Shown: piece after piece, positions 17,739 through 26,406 of the stretch | How the letters are laid out: every line of letters starts with the position of its first letter | Position numbering within the stretch: position 1 is the first letter of the stretch | Assembly: GCF_014697625.1 (NCBI RefSeq) | Contig: NZ_JACJSG010000020.1 | Location: 1 to 64,000 of the forward strand | DNA from: Anabaena azotica FACHB-119 | GTDB lineage: Bacteria > Cyanobacteriota > Cyanobacteriia > Cyanobacteriales > Nostocaceae | Reading direction: 5' to 3' | Length of the DNA: 64,000 bases | Translations under genes and position numbers: made by a program | The notes under the pieces: generated by a model | The model's database searches: none | The model's input: only the letters and a program-made list of their open reading frames with translations | What the model was told of the DNA's origin: nothing

Positions 17739-18923
17739 ATGGCAAGAATAGAAACCCGCACTGAACCAATGGTGCTGAATATGGGGCCACACCATCCCTC
17801 AATGCACGGGGTTCTGCGGCTAATTGTCACTTTGGACGGTGAAGATGTTGTTGACTGTGAACCAGTAATTGGCTACCTCCACCGAGGAATGGAAAAAATA
17901 GCCGAAAACCGTACCACTATTATGTATGTCCCCTACGTTAGCCGATGGGACTACGCAGCTGGGATGTTCAATGAAGCTGTCACCGTCAACGCACCGGAAA
18001 AGCTAGCTGGTATTGCTGTTCCTAAACGCGCTAGCTACATCCGCGTCATCATGCTGGAATTGAACCGTATCGCTAACCACTTATTATGGTTCGGCCCGTT
18101 CTTGGCTGACGTAGGCGCACAAACTCCTTTCTTCTATCAATTCAGAGAACGGGAGATGATTTACGACTTGTGGGAAGCCGCCACAGGCTACCGTATGGTA
18201 AATAACAACTACTTCCGTGTTGGTGGGGTAGCTGCTGATTTACCCTATGGTTGGGTAGACAAGTGTGAAGAATTTTGCGACTACTTTTTACCTGTAGTTG
18301 ATGAATACGAAAAGCTAGTCACCAATAACCCCATTTTCCGCCGCCGCATTGAAGGTATTGGCACAATTAGCCGCGAAGAAGCGATTAACTGGGGACTTTC
18401 CGGCCCCATGTTGCGTGGTTCTGGCGTAAAATGGGACTTACGGAAAGTTGACCATTACGAATGTTACGACGATTTCGACTGGGATGTACAATGGGAGACT
18501 GCCGGCGATTGTTTAGCCCGTTATATGGTCAGAATGCGGGAAATGCGCGAATCTGTAAAGATTATTAAGCAAGCAATCAAAGGATTACCCGGTGGCCCTT
18601 ACGAAAACCTGGAAGCCAAGCGTTTAGCGGCTGGGAAGAAATCAGAATGGGATGCGTTTGATTATCAATACATTGGTAAGAAAGTTGCGCCCACCTTCAA
18701 AATGCCCAAGGGGGAAATTTACGCCCGTGTAGAAAGCGGTAAAGGGGAACTAGGAATTTATCTCATTGGTGATGATAATGTCTTCCCTTGGCGGTGGAAA
18801 ATTCGTCCAGCAGATTTCAACAACCTGCAAATTCTCCCTCACCTGTTGCGCGGTGTGAAAGTCGCGGATATTGTCGTTATTCTCGGCAGTATTGACGTGA
18901 TTATGGGTTCTGTGGATAGATAG
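17739..18923 (+). CDS. ndhH: NAD(P)H-quinone oxidoreductase subunit H (NDH-1)
   Basis: A 394-residue 49-kDa-type subunit of the cyanobacterial NDH-1 complex, which takes electrons from ferredoxin to plastoquinone in respiration and cyclic electron flow. Conserved segments are NMGPHHPSMHGVLRL at the N-terminus, DCEPVIGYLHRGMEKIAE, LLWFGPFLADVGAQTPF, and the C-terminal VVILGSIDVIMGSVDR. It is the normal full length and ends in the usual DR. ATG 17739 is preceded by AAGGA. As in other cyanobacteria, it is not in an operon with the other ndh genes. Confidence 0.97.
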   Translation: MARIETRTEPMVLNMGPHHPSMHGVLRLIVTLDGEDVVDCEPVIGYLHRGMEKIAENRTTIMYVPYVSRWDYAAGMFNEAVTVNAPEKLAGIAVPKRASYIRVIMLELNRIANHLLWFGPFLADVGAQTPFFYQFREREMIYDLWEAATGYRMVNNNYFRVGGVAADLPYGWVDKCEEFCDYFLPVVDEYEKLVTNNPIFRRRIEGIGTISREEAINWGLSGPMLRGSGVKWDLRKVDHYECYDDFDWDVQWETAGDCLARYMVRMREMRESVKIIKQAIKGLPGGPYENLEAKRLAAGKKSEWDAFDYQYIGKKVAPTFKMPKGEIYARVESGKGELGIYLIGDDNVFPWRWKIRPADFNNLQILPHLLRGVKVADIVVILGSIDVIMGSVDR

Positions 18924-18929
18924 GGGGTT

Positions 18930-18977
18930 CGTAGTAAGGACTTTAGTCCTCAAGAAAGGGCTAAAGCCCTTACTACA
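18930..18977. repeat. gtagtaaggactttagtcct inverted-repeat element
   Basis: GTAGTAAGGACTTTAGTCCT is followed by agggctaaagcccttactac, giving a two-hairpin palindromic unit. The same unit or half-unit occurs at 19785-19850, 30008-30058, 34362-34412, 52360-52383 and 55457-55480. Here it separates the convergent ndhH and Uma2 genes. Confidence 0.75.
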
Positions 18978-18981
18978 AACT

Positions 18982-19683
18982 TTATATTGTGTCTGGGTCG
19001 ATATTTAACTCCCGCAATTTTGCTGCTAAACGTTCGGCTTTTTGTTCTACCTGTTCTATTCTTTGTTGTCTCTGGTCTGCTGTTTCTTCAGGTGTTGGGA
19101 CTAATTGTCTATCTGCTGTAAAAAACCGCAACAAGCCCTGATGGACTCCCAAATATAAGCCTAACTGTTGACTCCATAAATATCCTTGTTCGTCTGGTTG
19201 CAGAGGTTGATATTCTCCATCGACTAAATGAAATCCGGCGAATTCTAAGGTGTAGGGGTCAAACCAAAGATAATCAAAAGTGCGGAAGGTATTTTGGTAT
19301 ATTTCTTTTTTTAAATTTCTGTCAGTCTTGGCTGTGGAGTCAGATAAAATCTCCAGAATGAAATTTGGGTATTTACCATCTTCTTCCCAAACTACCCAGC
19401 TTTTTCGGGTTTTACGTTCACACCCCAACACTACAAAAAAGTCTGGGCCGCGAAAATATTCTGATTTGAGTTGACGCGGACTGTAATAAATGGTCAAGTT
19501 TCCCGCCGCGTAGAAATCATTTCTATCTCGCCACAGCCATTCTAAGCAGGTTAAAAGTAAAATTATTTGTCGCAGATGCAGTTCAGTTTCCAAGGGTGGT
19601 TCGTCACTATATAAATCACCAGGGGGAAATATTACATCACTATGGATGTTTTCTTGAGATGCTAATTCTTGAGCAATGGTCAT
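18982..19683 (-). CDS. Uma2-family (DUF820) putative PD-(D/E)XK nuclease
   Basis: A 233-residue member of the Uma2/DUF820 family, highly multiplied in cyanobacteria, with a predicted PD-(D/E)XK nuclease fold. Supporting segments are GPDFFVVLGCERKTRKSWVVWEE, the hydrophobic-acidic core PNFILEILSDSTAKTDRNLKK (split by the usual E and K active-site residues), and YLWFDPYTLEFAGFHL. The C-terminus is a charged coiled coil (~200-225). The biological role of the family is not settled; some copies are thought to derive from mobile elements. The gene is flanked by palindromic repeats on both sides. Confidence 0.85.
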   Translation of the reverse strand: MTIAQELASQENIHSDVIFPPGDLYSDEPPLETELHLRQIILLLTCLEWLWRDRNDFYAAGNLTIYYSPRQLKSEYFRGPDFFVVLGCERKTRKSWVVWEEDGKYPNFILEILSDSTAKTDRNLKKEIYQNTFRTFDYLWFDPYTLEFAGFHLVDGEYQPLQPDEQGYLWSQQLGLYLGVHQGLLRFFTADRQLVPTPEETADQRQQRIEQVEQKAERLAAKLRELNIDPDTI

Positions 19684-19784
19684 AGAATTGATGGGGCATC
19701 AAATATTTATGGATTTATTTTAACAGTGTGGTAATTGCTTATTTTTTTTTGCAGATGATAAGTAGAGAGACTTAATAAAATGTA

Positions 19785-19850
19785 AGTTTGTAGTAAGGAC
19801 TTTAGTCCTTTAAAACCCAGCAACAGAGCGATAAATCGCTCACTACGAAC
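19785..19850. repeat. gtagtaaggactttagtcct element variant
   Basis: It begins tttgtagtaaggactttagt and ends cgctcactacgaac, with an agcgataaatcgct hairpin in the centre. The outer arms match the 18930-18977 family while the inner hairpin differs, suggesting exchange of the centre between elements. Confidence 0.65.
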
Positions 19851-19946
19851 AACAATCCATTTTACATTTAATTATGTCTACGTACTTACTACTCAATACT
19901 GTTCCCTGTTCCCTGTCCCCTATCACCTGTCCCCTGTCACCTAATA

Positions 19947-21617
19947 TTATGCTCCTGGTTGGAAATAATCAAGGAGGCGATCGCCTGAATCGGCGCGAAT
20001 CAATGCCACAACTACATCGGGTAAGGCGGTTAAACTGGGGTAAACTAGATAGCGTGCTTCCCAATGAGGATGAAATTTATCTTTATAGGTGTGCAAGCCT
20101 TGAAAATTGTAGAAACGATTTAAATGTTCCACAAGGTAGCGTAATACTTTCTCTAATCGCTTTGATTCTGGTTTTTCACCAACCCCAGCTAATGCAGATA
20201 AACCAAAGTTAAAGCTGTCGTAACCCTGATCTTTAAAATGTTGTAATAGGGAAGTAAAGAGAAAATCCATTGTCCCATTTTCTATCGATGGGCGATGACG
20301 CATCAAATCGATGGTGGCTTCATTAAGTTGATATTCTGATAAAATGTTGGTAAACGCATCAATTTGACCATCGGGATTTGTGACAACAGCAATCTCACAC
20401 TCCCGTAAATAAGCTTCATCAAACCAACCTAAAGAAAAGCGTTTTTCTGAACCTTGCACCATTTTTAACCATTCATCACTCACTGGTTTAAGTTGCTGCA
20501 ATAATTCATTAGTAATTGGTGGTTGATAGAAATTAACTTGATAACCTAATTTTGTTAAACGGTTGATAGAAGGACGAAAGTTTTTACCTGCTTTGCCTTG
20601 TAAAGTGAAACTCTTGAGGTCAACGATCGCCTCTTCCCCAATTTTCAGCACCTGAAACCCTAAATTGGTGTATAATTGCAAATCATCGGGTAAAGTTTGG
20701 TAAAAAGCTGGATACCAATCATTACGCTGGCAAAACTCTCGAAAACTGGCGATCGCTTCCATTCTATCTTCGATGGGGCCGATGGGATCACCTAAAGCGA
20801 TCGCTCCTCTGCCTTTAGGAACATAAGCAATTACACTCAGACCAGAAGGGCTAAAATAGTAACTTTTATCACTTAAAAGCGTTAAAGCTGCTAAGGAAGA
20901 ACGTCCATATTGCTGGACAATTTCTTTAGCTTTGCGTTGTTCACTTGCAGTAGTAGAATTACGCGATAAAACAGGCTGTAAAAGCATAATTACTGCAAAT
21001 GTCATTGTACTGGCAGCAATTATATAAATAGAATTGGCGAAAAATTCCCCAAATCTACTTTTTGGTTGCAGTCCCCAATTATCCTCTGTAAAAAACATTG
21101 CCAAAGTTTGCACGACGGCTTCACCCCAATTAAAATTTTCGGTGAATTTGCCATCTAACAAATAAAATCCTACTGTTCCATAAGCCAGGGTGAATAATAA
21201 TGCACCTATTAATATCCGCACACCCCGCGCCACTGAAGGACGGTCAGATTGTGCTGTAAACACATCGCGCATTAAAATTAACTGTACCAATAAAACCCCA
21301 GATAAAAGACTTTCTTCGTAATCCCATCCTTTTAATAAATGACTAATTATAGAAATAACTAATAAACCTATAGTCAAAATCCAAGCTACTCGTTTTCGTC
21401 GTAATAAATTACTGGCAAGTGTTAATAAAATAAACCCTGTGAGGGCAGCAAATATATGTCCAGTAGCACGAATATCAAACGGTAAAAATTCTTTTAACCA
21501 ATGATTTCTGCCATACAAGTTAGGGGTGACTGCTGATAATAAATTAACTACTCCAACTATTGCAGTTAGAATAGAAGCACTCCCCAGTCCTAGTTGAGTT
21601 CTAGATATCTTATTCAT
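19947..21617 (-). CDS. DUF2156 (MprF C-terminal-like) membrane protein
   Basis: A 556-residue protein with about six hydrophobic helices in the first ~230 residues (ASILTAIVGVVNLLSAV, FAALTGFILLTLASNLL and others), followed by a soluble DUF2156 domain (~240-540). This domain resembles the aminoacyl-phosphatidylglycerol synthase domain of MprF/LysX: VIAYVPKGRGAIALGDPIGP, then YYFSPSGLSVIAY-like and MDFLFTSLLQHFKDQGYDSFNFGLSALAG. The family transfers an aminoacyl or acyl group to membrane lipids in known cases; the donor here is unknown. Its ATG overlaps the stop of the upstream esterase (ATGA), indicating co-translation. The UPF0104 protein at 24850 could supply the missing flippase-like half. 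Confidence 0.8.
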   Translation of the reverse strand: MNKISRTQLGLGSASILTAIVGVVNLLSAVTPNLYGRNHWLKEFLPFDIRATGHIFAALTGFILLTLASNLLRRKRVAWILTIGLLVISIISHLLKGWDYEESLLSGVLLVQLILMRDVFTAQSDRPSVARGVRILIGALLFTLAYGTVGFYLLDGKFTENFNWGEAVVQTLAMFFTEDNWGLQPKSRFGEFFANSIYIIAASTMTFAVIMLLQPVLSRNSTTASEQRKAKEIVQQYGRSSLAALTLLSDKSYYFSPSGLSVIAYVPKGRGAIALGDPIGPIEDRMEAIASFREFCQRNDWYPAFYQTLPDDLQLYTNLGFQVLKIGEEAIVDLKSFTLQGKAGKNFRPSINRLTKLGYQVNFYQPPITNELLQQLKPVSDEWLKMVQGSEKRFSLGWFDEAYLRECEIAVVTNPDGQIDAFTNILSEYQLNEATIDLMRHRPSIENGTMDFLFTSLLQHFKDQGYDSFNFGLSALAGVGEKPESKRLEKVLRYLVEHLNRFYNFQGLHTYKDKFHPHWEARYLVYPSLTALPDVVVALIRADSGDRLLDYFQPGA

Positions 21618-22543
21618 TTGGATTTGGAATTATTAAACTGTTCTCCCACATAAGTCAGCGAATCTCTCAGATGTTTGTGAAAATAATTCCACCCTATATC
21701 AGCACCTGATAAACCATGTCCTCCGGGAAATTGATAGAAAACATTCTTTATTCCTAACTGATTTAATGTTTGATGAAATGATTTTGTCGAAGCTAGTAAT
21801 TCCGTATCATTCATGCCTGCATCTAAATAAATATGCAGTCTTTTTCTATCTTCAGGTGATAGCTGTTGGACAAATTTTTGGGGACTATTTTGTGGGCCGC
21901 TATTATCAGTAAAATAGCCACTGTGACTAAAAAAGATATTGAAGTTGTTGAGATAGCGTAACCCGATATTTAATGCCCCCCATCCCCCGGAAGATAGACC
22001 TCCTAAAGCCCAAAATTGAGGTGCTTCGAGAGTGCGGTAGCGTGATTTGACTGTTTGGACTAACTCCGAACCTATTAAAGTGCCTATTTTACCGTTAGTC
22101 CCATCAAAATAGTCGGGGTCATATAAAGGACTAGAACCGCGATTGTCGTTACCATCGGGTGTAATCACAATTGATGGAGGTAACTTTTTACTCTTATATA
22201 AGTCAGATAATATATTTAATATGGCATATTTATCAACATAAGCACGGGCATCATCATGACCGCCGTGTAATAAAAATATAACAGGATATCGCTTTTGAGG
22301 ATTTTTGCTATAGCCGGGAGGTAAAATCAAGCCATAATTGCGGACTGTACCCATTGCTTGGGAGTTGAAGGTTTCTAACTTAAATTTTAGCCCGGTATTG
22401 TCTTCTTCTTGGGGTGGGTCGAATTGCGGTGCGCCTAATACAAATACATAGTAATAACCGCCACCGATGAGGATAGCGATCGCACCGAATATACCCATGA
22501 AAATTCTCGTAATTTTCCGATTTTTCGTTAATATATAAGGCAT
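21614..22543 (-). CDS. Membrane-anchored esterase (esterase D / antigen 85-like), paralogue 1
   Basis: A 309-residue alpha/beta hydrolase with one N-terminal helix (IFMGIFGAIAILIGGGYYYVF) that anchors it in the membrane with the enzyme outside the cytoplasm. The oxyanion segment VIFLLHGGHDD, nucleophile motif GGLSSGGWG and catalytic histidine in FPGGHGLSG are visible. It closely resembles the next gene over its full length, so the pair arose by tandem duplication. Its last bases overlap the DUF2156 gene by four bases, suggesting a shared function on lipids or envelope esters. The exact substrate is unknown. Confidence 0.82.
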   Translation of the reverse strand: MPYILTKNRKITRIFMGIFGAIAILIGGGYYYVFVLGAPQFDPPQEEDNTGLKFKLETFNSQAMGTVRNYGLILPPGYSKNPQKRYPVIFLLHGGHDDARAYVDKYAILNILSDLYKSKKLPPSIVITPDGNDNRGSSPLYDPDYFDGTNGKIGTLIGSELVQTVKSRYRTLEAPQFWALGGLSSGGWGALNIGLRYLNNFNIFFSHSGYFTDNSGPQNSPQKFVQQLSPEDRKRLHIYLDAGMNDTELLASTKSFHQTLNQLGIKNVFYQFPGGHGLSGADIGWNYFHKHLRDSLTYVGEQFNNSKSK

Positions 22544-22635
22544 ACTTTATTTTTAAATTATTAGTAGAGTGGGCAGTGCATCGCCAAAAAGATCATACAT
22601 TAAGCATTGCCCAGATCCAGGTACTGAATTGAAAA
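22544..22635. other. Short gap between tandem esterase genes
   Basis: About 90 bases containing a gtgggcagtgcatcgcc unit similar to those at 25810 and 45665. No promoter can be defined. Confidence 0.4.
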
Positions 22636-23565
22636 CTATTGTTGATGAAGTAAATTTTTAGATGTGCTGGCTGTTTGGGCAGTTTTAAATTGTTCCCCGA
22701 CAAAAGTCAAAGAATCTGCTAAATGTTCCCGCCAATATTGCCAAGTGTGACCTCCAGAATATTCACGAAATACATGATAGATATTTAAGCGTGCTAGTTC
22801 TTGACTAAAATCCTTACTTTCTTTTACTTCATCACGATCTGAGCTACCTGTATCTAAATAAATTCTTAATCTTTTCTTAGCTGCTGATGGTACATCTTTA
22901 ATATAAGTGATTGGGCTATTGGCTGGGCCGCTTTTATCTTGAAAATAACCACTATGACTAAATAAAATTGAGAAATTATTTAAGTTACGTAAGCCTACAT
23001 TAACTGCACCCCAGCCACCGGAAGATAATCCACCAATTGCCCAAAAATCAGGATTAGGTAAAGTACGATAACGGCTTTTAACTACTTGTACTAGTTCCTT
23101 ACCAATAGCTGTAGAAACATTCCCATTAGGGCCATCAAAATATTCAGGGTCTCTATAGGGACTAGATCCCCTTTTATCGTTACCATCTGGGGTAATGATA
23201 ATACTAGGCGGTAACTTGCCTGTGGCGTAGAGTTGTTCTAAAGTTGTCAAAGCTTTGCCCTTGCCTAACTTAAACCAATCTATGGGTGAACCATGTCCAC
23301 CGTGAAGAAGAAAGACAACTGGATAGCTTTGCTGTGGGTTTTGTGCGTAGCCTGGGGGTAAGGATACCCCGTAGGTGCGGCTTCCCCCCATCACTTGGCT
23401 GTTGTAGGTTTCTATTTGATAGCTGAGGGATGCTACCTTCTGGGTGCTTGGTTGTGGCTGTGATGTAGAGGGGGTTGTTGGTGGTGTTTGTGCGGTAGCT
23501 GTTAATGTGAGGAGACAGAAGGAAATACTGGTGAGGAAGAATAATCGAGATGTTTTGTTATTCAT
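22636..23565 (-). CDS. Secreted esterase (esterase D / antigen 85-like), paralogue 2
   Basis: A 309-residue paralogue of the preceding esterase. It begins with a cleavable-looking signal peptide (LFFLTSISFCLLTLTATAQ) and a P/T/S/Q-rich linker instead of a membrane anchor, so it is likely periplasmic or secreted. The alpha/beta hydrolase landmarks are VVFLLHGGHGSP, the nucleophile elbow GGLSSGGWG and the histidine in YSGGHTWQYW. Sharing of GDTG-like and SSPYRDPEYFDG segments with paralogue 1 makes homology clear. It lies 92 bases upstream of paralogue 1 on the same strand and may be co-transcribed with it. Confidence 0.82.
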   Translation of the reverse strand: MNNKTSRLFFLTSISFCLLTLTATAQTPPTTPSTSQPQPSTQKVASLSYQIETYNSQVMGGSRTYGVSLPPGYAQNPQQSYPVVFLLHGGHGSPIDWFKLGKGKALTTLEQLYATGKLPPSIIITPDGNDKRGSSPYRDPEYFDGPNGNVSTAIGKELVQVVKSRYRTLPNPDFWAIGGLSSGGWGAVNVGLRNLNNFSILFSHSGYFQDKSGPANSPITYIKDVPSAAKKRLRIYLDTGSSDRDEVKESKDFSQELARLNIYHVFREYSGGHTWQYWREHLADSLTFVGEQFKTAQTASTSKNLLHQQ

Positions 23566-23646
23566 ACTTCGAGATTAATAGTAACACCAATTTGAAAAAA
23601 GAAGGCGACAAATCCAAAGCCCCAAAGCCTTGTTGTGTCTGGATTT
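23566..23646. repeat. Repeat tract between hydrolase genes
   Basis: The gap contains caccaattt (23586-23594), which pairs with the aattggtat found at 23679-23687 across the C-terminal end of the next gene. The aattttg tandem units (23650-23680) run into the coding sequence of that gene. Confidence 0.5.
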
Positions 23647-24498
23647 CTAATTTTGAATTTTGAATTTTGAATTTTGAATTGGTATAACTTTTTGTTTTAA
23701 CCAATTAGCGATCGCTCCATTCACCAACTCAGCACATTCAGCCATGACCAAATGTCCCCCATCGGCAAAATGTAAATGAGTCCCGTGATCAAAGTGACTG
23801 GTTAACTCATCCCCCATCTTGGCGGTAAAGGTGGGGTCTTTTCCGGCTGTAATTATCAAAGCCGGAATATGCAGATTCTTGGGTAAGGGATGACGGATAA
23901 AAAAGTTGTAGTTCCAAAAGATTTCTAAGCTTTTATAAGCATCAAAATCTGTAGGTGCTGGGTTCTCTGTAAAAAACCGTTCCATGACACTGTGACGGTA
24001 GGAAGTTGAGAGAAATTTATTAATTGTTTGCACACCAGGCAAATGCAGCAAATATCTGCCACCCCAAGCCATAAACTTCATCAAAGGAATTTCCCACCAA
24101 GGCGCTAAATCATGAGTTCCCCCAGCAATAGCAATAATTCCCCTGACTTGATGATGCTGGACAAACTCTAAACCGATGGGAACGCCGTAACTATGGCAAC
24201 ACAACACAGGTGATTGCATCCCGAAGCGGTGCAATAATCGGTGTAAGTCTCGACAATGCCGCCTGATGGAATAGCGAGAGTAACGACTAGACTGACCATT
24301 CCCTGCCAAATCATAGGCTAAAACCTCCCAACCTTGAGCCAAGGCATACTCATACTGCATCCTAAAATTGAAGCGGTTCCCCGTTCCCCCGTGGATGAAA
24401 ACCATCGGTGGATAAACACCAGGACTATGGCTGACTTGTAAATTTACGCCTCGACGTAGGTGAATTTTTTCGCCAATAAGTGCATCATGATGAGACAT
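23647..24498 (-). CDS. Alpha/beta hydrolase with repeat-encoded C-terminus
   Basis: A 283-residue alpha/beta hydrolase. Landmarks are PPMVFIHGGTGNRFNF, DLAGNGQSSRYSRY, the nucleophile motif CHSYGVP, the acid in ITAGKDPTF and the histidine in FADGGHLVMAE. The last ~11 residues (IPIQNSKFKIQN) are encoded by aattttg/caaaatt tandem repeats, and the stop codon sits inside the repeat tract. The ATG at 24498 (MSHHDALIGEKIHLRRG) is preferred over an in-frame ATG at 24588, whose extra residues are not family-like. Substrate unknown; it sits in a run of hydrolase and lipid-type genes. Confidence 0.8.
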   Translation of the reverse strand: MSHHDALIGEKIHLRRGVNLQVSHSPGVYPPMVFIHGGTGNRFNFRMQYEYALAQGWEVLAYDLAGNGQSSRYSRYSIRRHCRDLHRLLHRFGMQSPVLCCHSYGVPIGLEFVQHHQVRGIIAIAGGTHDLAPWWEIPLMKFMAWGGRYLLHLPGVQTINKFLSTSYRHSVMERFFTENPAPTDFDAYKSLEIFWNYNFFIRHPLPKNLHIPALIITAGKDPTFTAKMGDELTSHFDHGTHLHFADGGHLVMAECAELVNGAIANWLKQKVIPIQNSKFKIQN

Positions 24499-24617
24499 AA
24501 GAAATGGGGAATGAGGGTAAACAGGAAAAACAAGAATTGACCACTGACTTACGACTAATTTCCATAGCTTACGCAAAACATTTGTCAATAGTGTGTCAAC
24601 CTGATGGACAATTGACG

Positions 24618-24834
24618 GCTACTTTTCCCTGACTTTTCACGTTATGTGGAAAAGCGTTCCGTCAGACCTAACCCCCCAGCCCCCTTCCCTACAAGGGAAG
24701 GGGGAGAAATCAAAGCCTCTAACGCCACTTGCTACAACGCGGGAAACCCGCGCAACGCAGTGGCTCCTCCTTGTAGGAGAGAGGTTTGGAGAGAGGTCTT
24801 CCAGATCCCGTGAAAAGTCAGCTACTTTTCCCTG
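24618..24834. mobile_element. 189-bp inverted-repeat element flanked by 14-bp direct repeats
   Basis: The direct repeats GCTACTTTTCCCTG (24618-24631 and 24821-24834) flank an element whose ends TGACTTTTCACG (24630-24641) and CGTGAAAAGTCA (24809-24820) are inverted repeats. Inside are cccttccctacaagggaagg and acgcgggaaacccgcg palindromes. A fragment (agatcccgtgaaaagtca) recurs at 27243-27260. It is non-coding and may be an insertion with a target duplication. Confidence 0.6.
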
Positions 24835-24849
24835 TACCCCCAAGCCTAT

Positions 24850-25782
24850 ATGTTCAAAAATCTCCGATTTAATTTTGGTTACTTGTTGAGTTTGTTATTA
24901 TTGGCGCTTTGTATATGGGCGATCGCTAATGAATTACGAGCTTATAATTATCAAGATATCCTCAACTCACTAGCGACTATTCCCAAAAGGCGATTAAGTT
25001 GGGCGATCGGACTAACGATGGTTGGTTATTCCATCATGGTGGGTTACGATATTTTGGGCTTTCACTACGTTGGTCGCAGCCTATCGTGGCCTAAAATTGC
25101 TTTAACTAACTTTATTAGCTCGGCGTTTAGTAATACTATCGGTTTTGCCTTATTAACTGGCAGTGCTATCCGCTATCGATTTTATACCGGGTGGGGCGTG
25201 CCAGTGGTGGCGATCGCACAAATAATTGCCTTTGTGAATTTTACCTTTTGGTTAGGAATGCTCACCGTTGCCGGGTTGATTTTTCTCACAAATCCTTTGC
25301 CAATTCCGACTCAATTACACTTATCTTTTACTTCAGTACGTCCTCTGAGCTTTATTTTTATATTTTTACTAGCGATTTACTTATTCAGCAGTATTTTCAT
25401 TAAACAATCATTAACAATTCGTGGTCATGTCTTCCGTTTTCCCACCTTCTCTATATGCCTAGCCCAAATCGCTATATCTAGCCTTGACTGGGTTTTCGCC
25501 GCCTCAGTTCTTTATGTCATTCTGCCTACTAATACAGATTTGTCTTATGCTAATTTTTTAGGAGTTTATTTACTAGCGATGTTAGCCGCAGTCATTAGTA
25601 ACATTCCAGGGGGATTAGGTGTATTTGAAACTGTAATATTGCTCTTACTTTCTTCTAAAATATCAGCAGTAGCAATTTTAGGTTCACTATTAGCTTATCG
25701 GGGAATCTATTATTTTTTACCTACATTATTAGCAGCTAGCTTACTTGGTATTTTTGAACTTAAATATAGAAATACGATTTAA
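24850..25782 (+). CDS. UPF0104 / lysylphosphatidylglycerol synthetase TM-region protein
   Basis: A 310-residue polytopic membrane protein with about eight helices and little soluble sequence. It belongs to the UPF0104/YbhN-like family, equivalent to the flippase-like N-terminal half of MprF. Typical segments are LTNFISSAFSNTIGFALLTGSAIRYRFY, VAIAQIIAFVNFTFWLG and ISNIPGGLGVFETVILLLL. There is no catalytic DUF2156 domain, but such a domain is encoded 3.2 kb away at 19947-21617 on the other strand. The ATG at 24850 directly follows the inverted-repeat element. A role in moving modified lipids is inferred only. Confidence 0.85.
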   Translation: MFKNLRFNFGYLLSLLLLALCIWAIANELRAYNYQDILNSLATIPKRRLSWAIGLTMVGYSIMVGYDILGFHYVGRSLSWPKIALTNFISSAFSNTIGFALLTGSAIRYRFYTGWGVPVVAIAQIIAFVNFTFWLGMLTVAGLIFLTNPLPIPTQLHLSFTSVRPLSFIFIFLLAIYLFSSIFIKQSLTIRGHVFRFPTFSICLAQIAISSLDWVFAASVLYVILPTNTDLSYANFLGVYLLAMLAAVISNIPGGLGVFETVILLLLSSKISAVAILGSLLAYRGIYYFLPTLLAASLLGIFELKYRNTI

Positions 25783-25956
25783 TAATTAAAAAAAATAAAT
25801 ATCTTTGAGGTAGGCAGTGCATCGCCCTACTTATAGCTGAAATATTAAAATTAAATTAAACTTTTGTGGGTGGACATCTTGCCGCCCTAGTAGGAGCGCA
25901 CATCTGTGCGCCCCTACAGATAATCAATGTGTTGTAAATATTTTTGGAATCGGTAT

Positions 25957-26047
25957 TATAGCAGGGGACAGGGAACAGGTTCAAAAGCCCTTTAAAGTAA
26001 AGGTTTTATGATTCATGTATGTCCTAACCTATGTGGCAACTGCTATA
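25957..26047 (-). mobile_element. Miniature element of the TATAGCAG family, copy 2
   Basis: The ends TATAGCAG (25957-25964) and CTGCTATA (26040-26047) are perfect 8-bp inverted repeats. In inverted orientation it shares its left half with the element at 10729-10825, and its ggggacagggaacagg half with 45559-45647. Confidence 0.7.
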
Positions 26048-26223
26048 TATAAAATAAATTTTAATTAGAACAGCATCAAATTAGATCCTGTAACTGTGTC
26101 AAGATTAAATGAAATAAGTATTTAGCAGAAAAAGTGTGAAATCATGATTGTATGGTAGTTCAGGTTGTCTACTTCTTTTAGTATCATTGTTGAATTAAAG
26201 TCTGATAAATTACTATATAAATC

Positions 26224-26366
26224 AGGACTTACGCATCGAAGTTTTCTGTTGAGGCAGGGTGTAAGGGTGTAAGGGTGTAAGGGTTTTAAAGATTTACACC
26301 CCTATACCCCTATACCCCCACACCCTTGCCCAAACGCTTGATTTTTCGTTTTTATGCGTAAGTCCT
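26224..26366. mobile_element. 143-bp MITE with AGGACTTACGCAT ends
   Basis: The 13-bp perfect terminal inverted repeats are AGGACTTACGCAT (26224-26236) and ATGCGTAAGTCCT (26354-26366). The ends match the 122-bp elements at 6017 and 26998, but the interior is unrelated (gtaaggg and cccctata units). Partial copies of its right half occur at 10649-10700 and 53385-53450. Confidence 0.8.
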
Positions 26367-26406
26367 ATAAATGTGAAAGACTGGACTTATTCATAATTTT
26401 AGAACT

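Larger units (their letters stand above)
25783..26406. other. Intergenic region with hairpins and two miniature elements
   Basis: The gap holds a gtaggcagtgcatcgccctac hairpin (25810-25830), a ggagcgcacatctgtgcgcccc hairpin (25893-25914), a TATAGCAG element (25957-26047) and a 143-bp MITE (26224-26366). No gene is visible. The start of the GAF gene lies only 40 bases after the MITE, so the MITE may influence its promoter. Confidence 0.65.
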
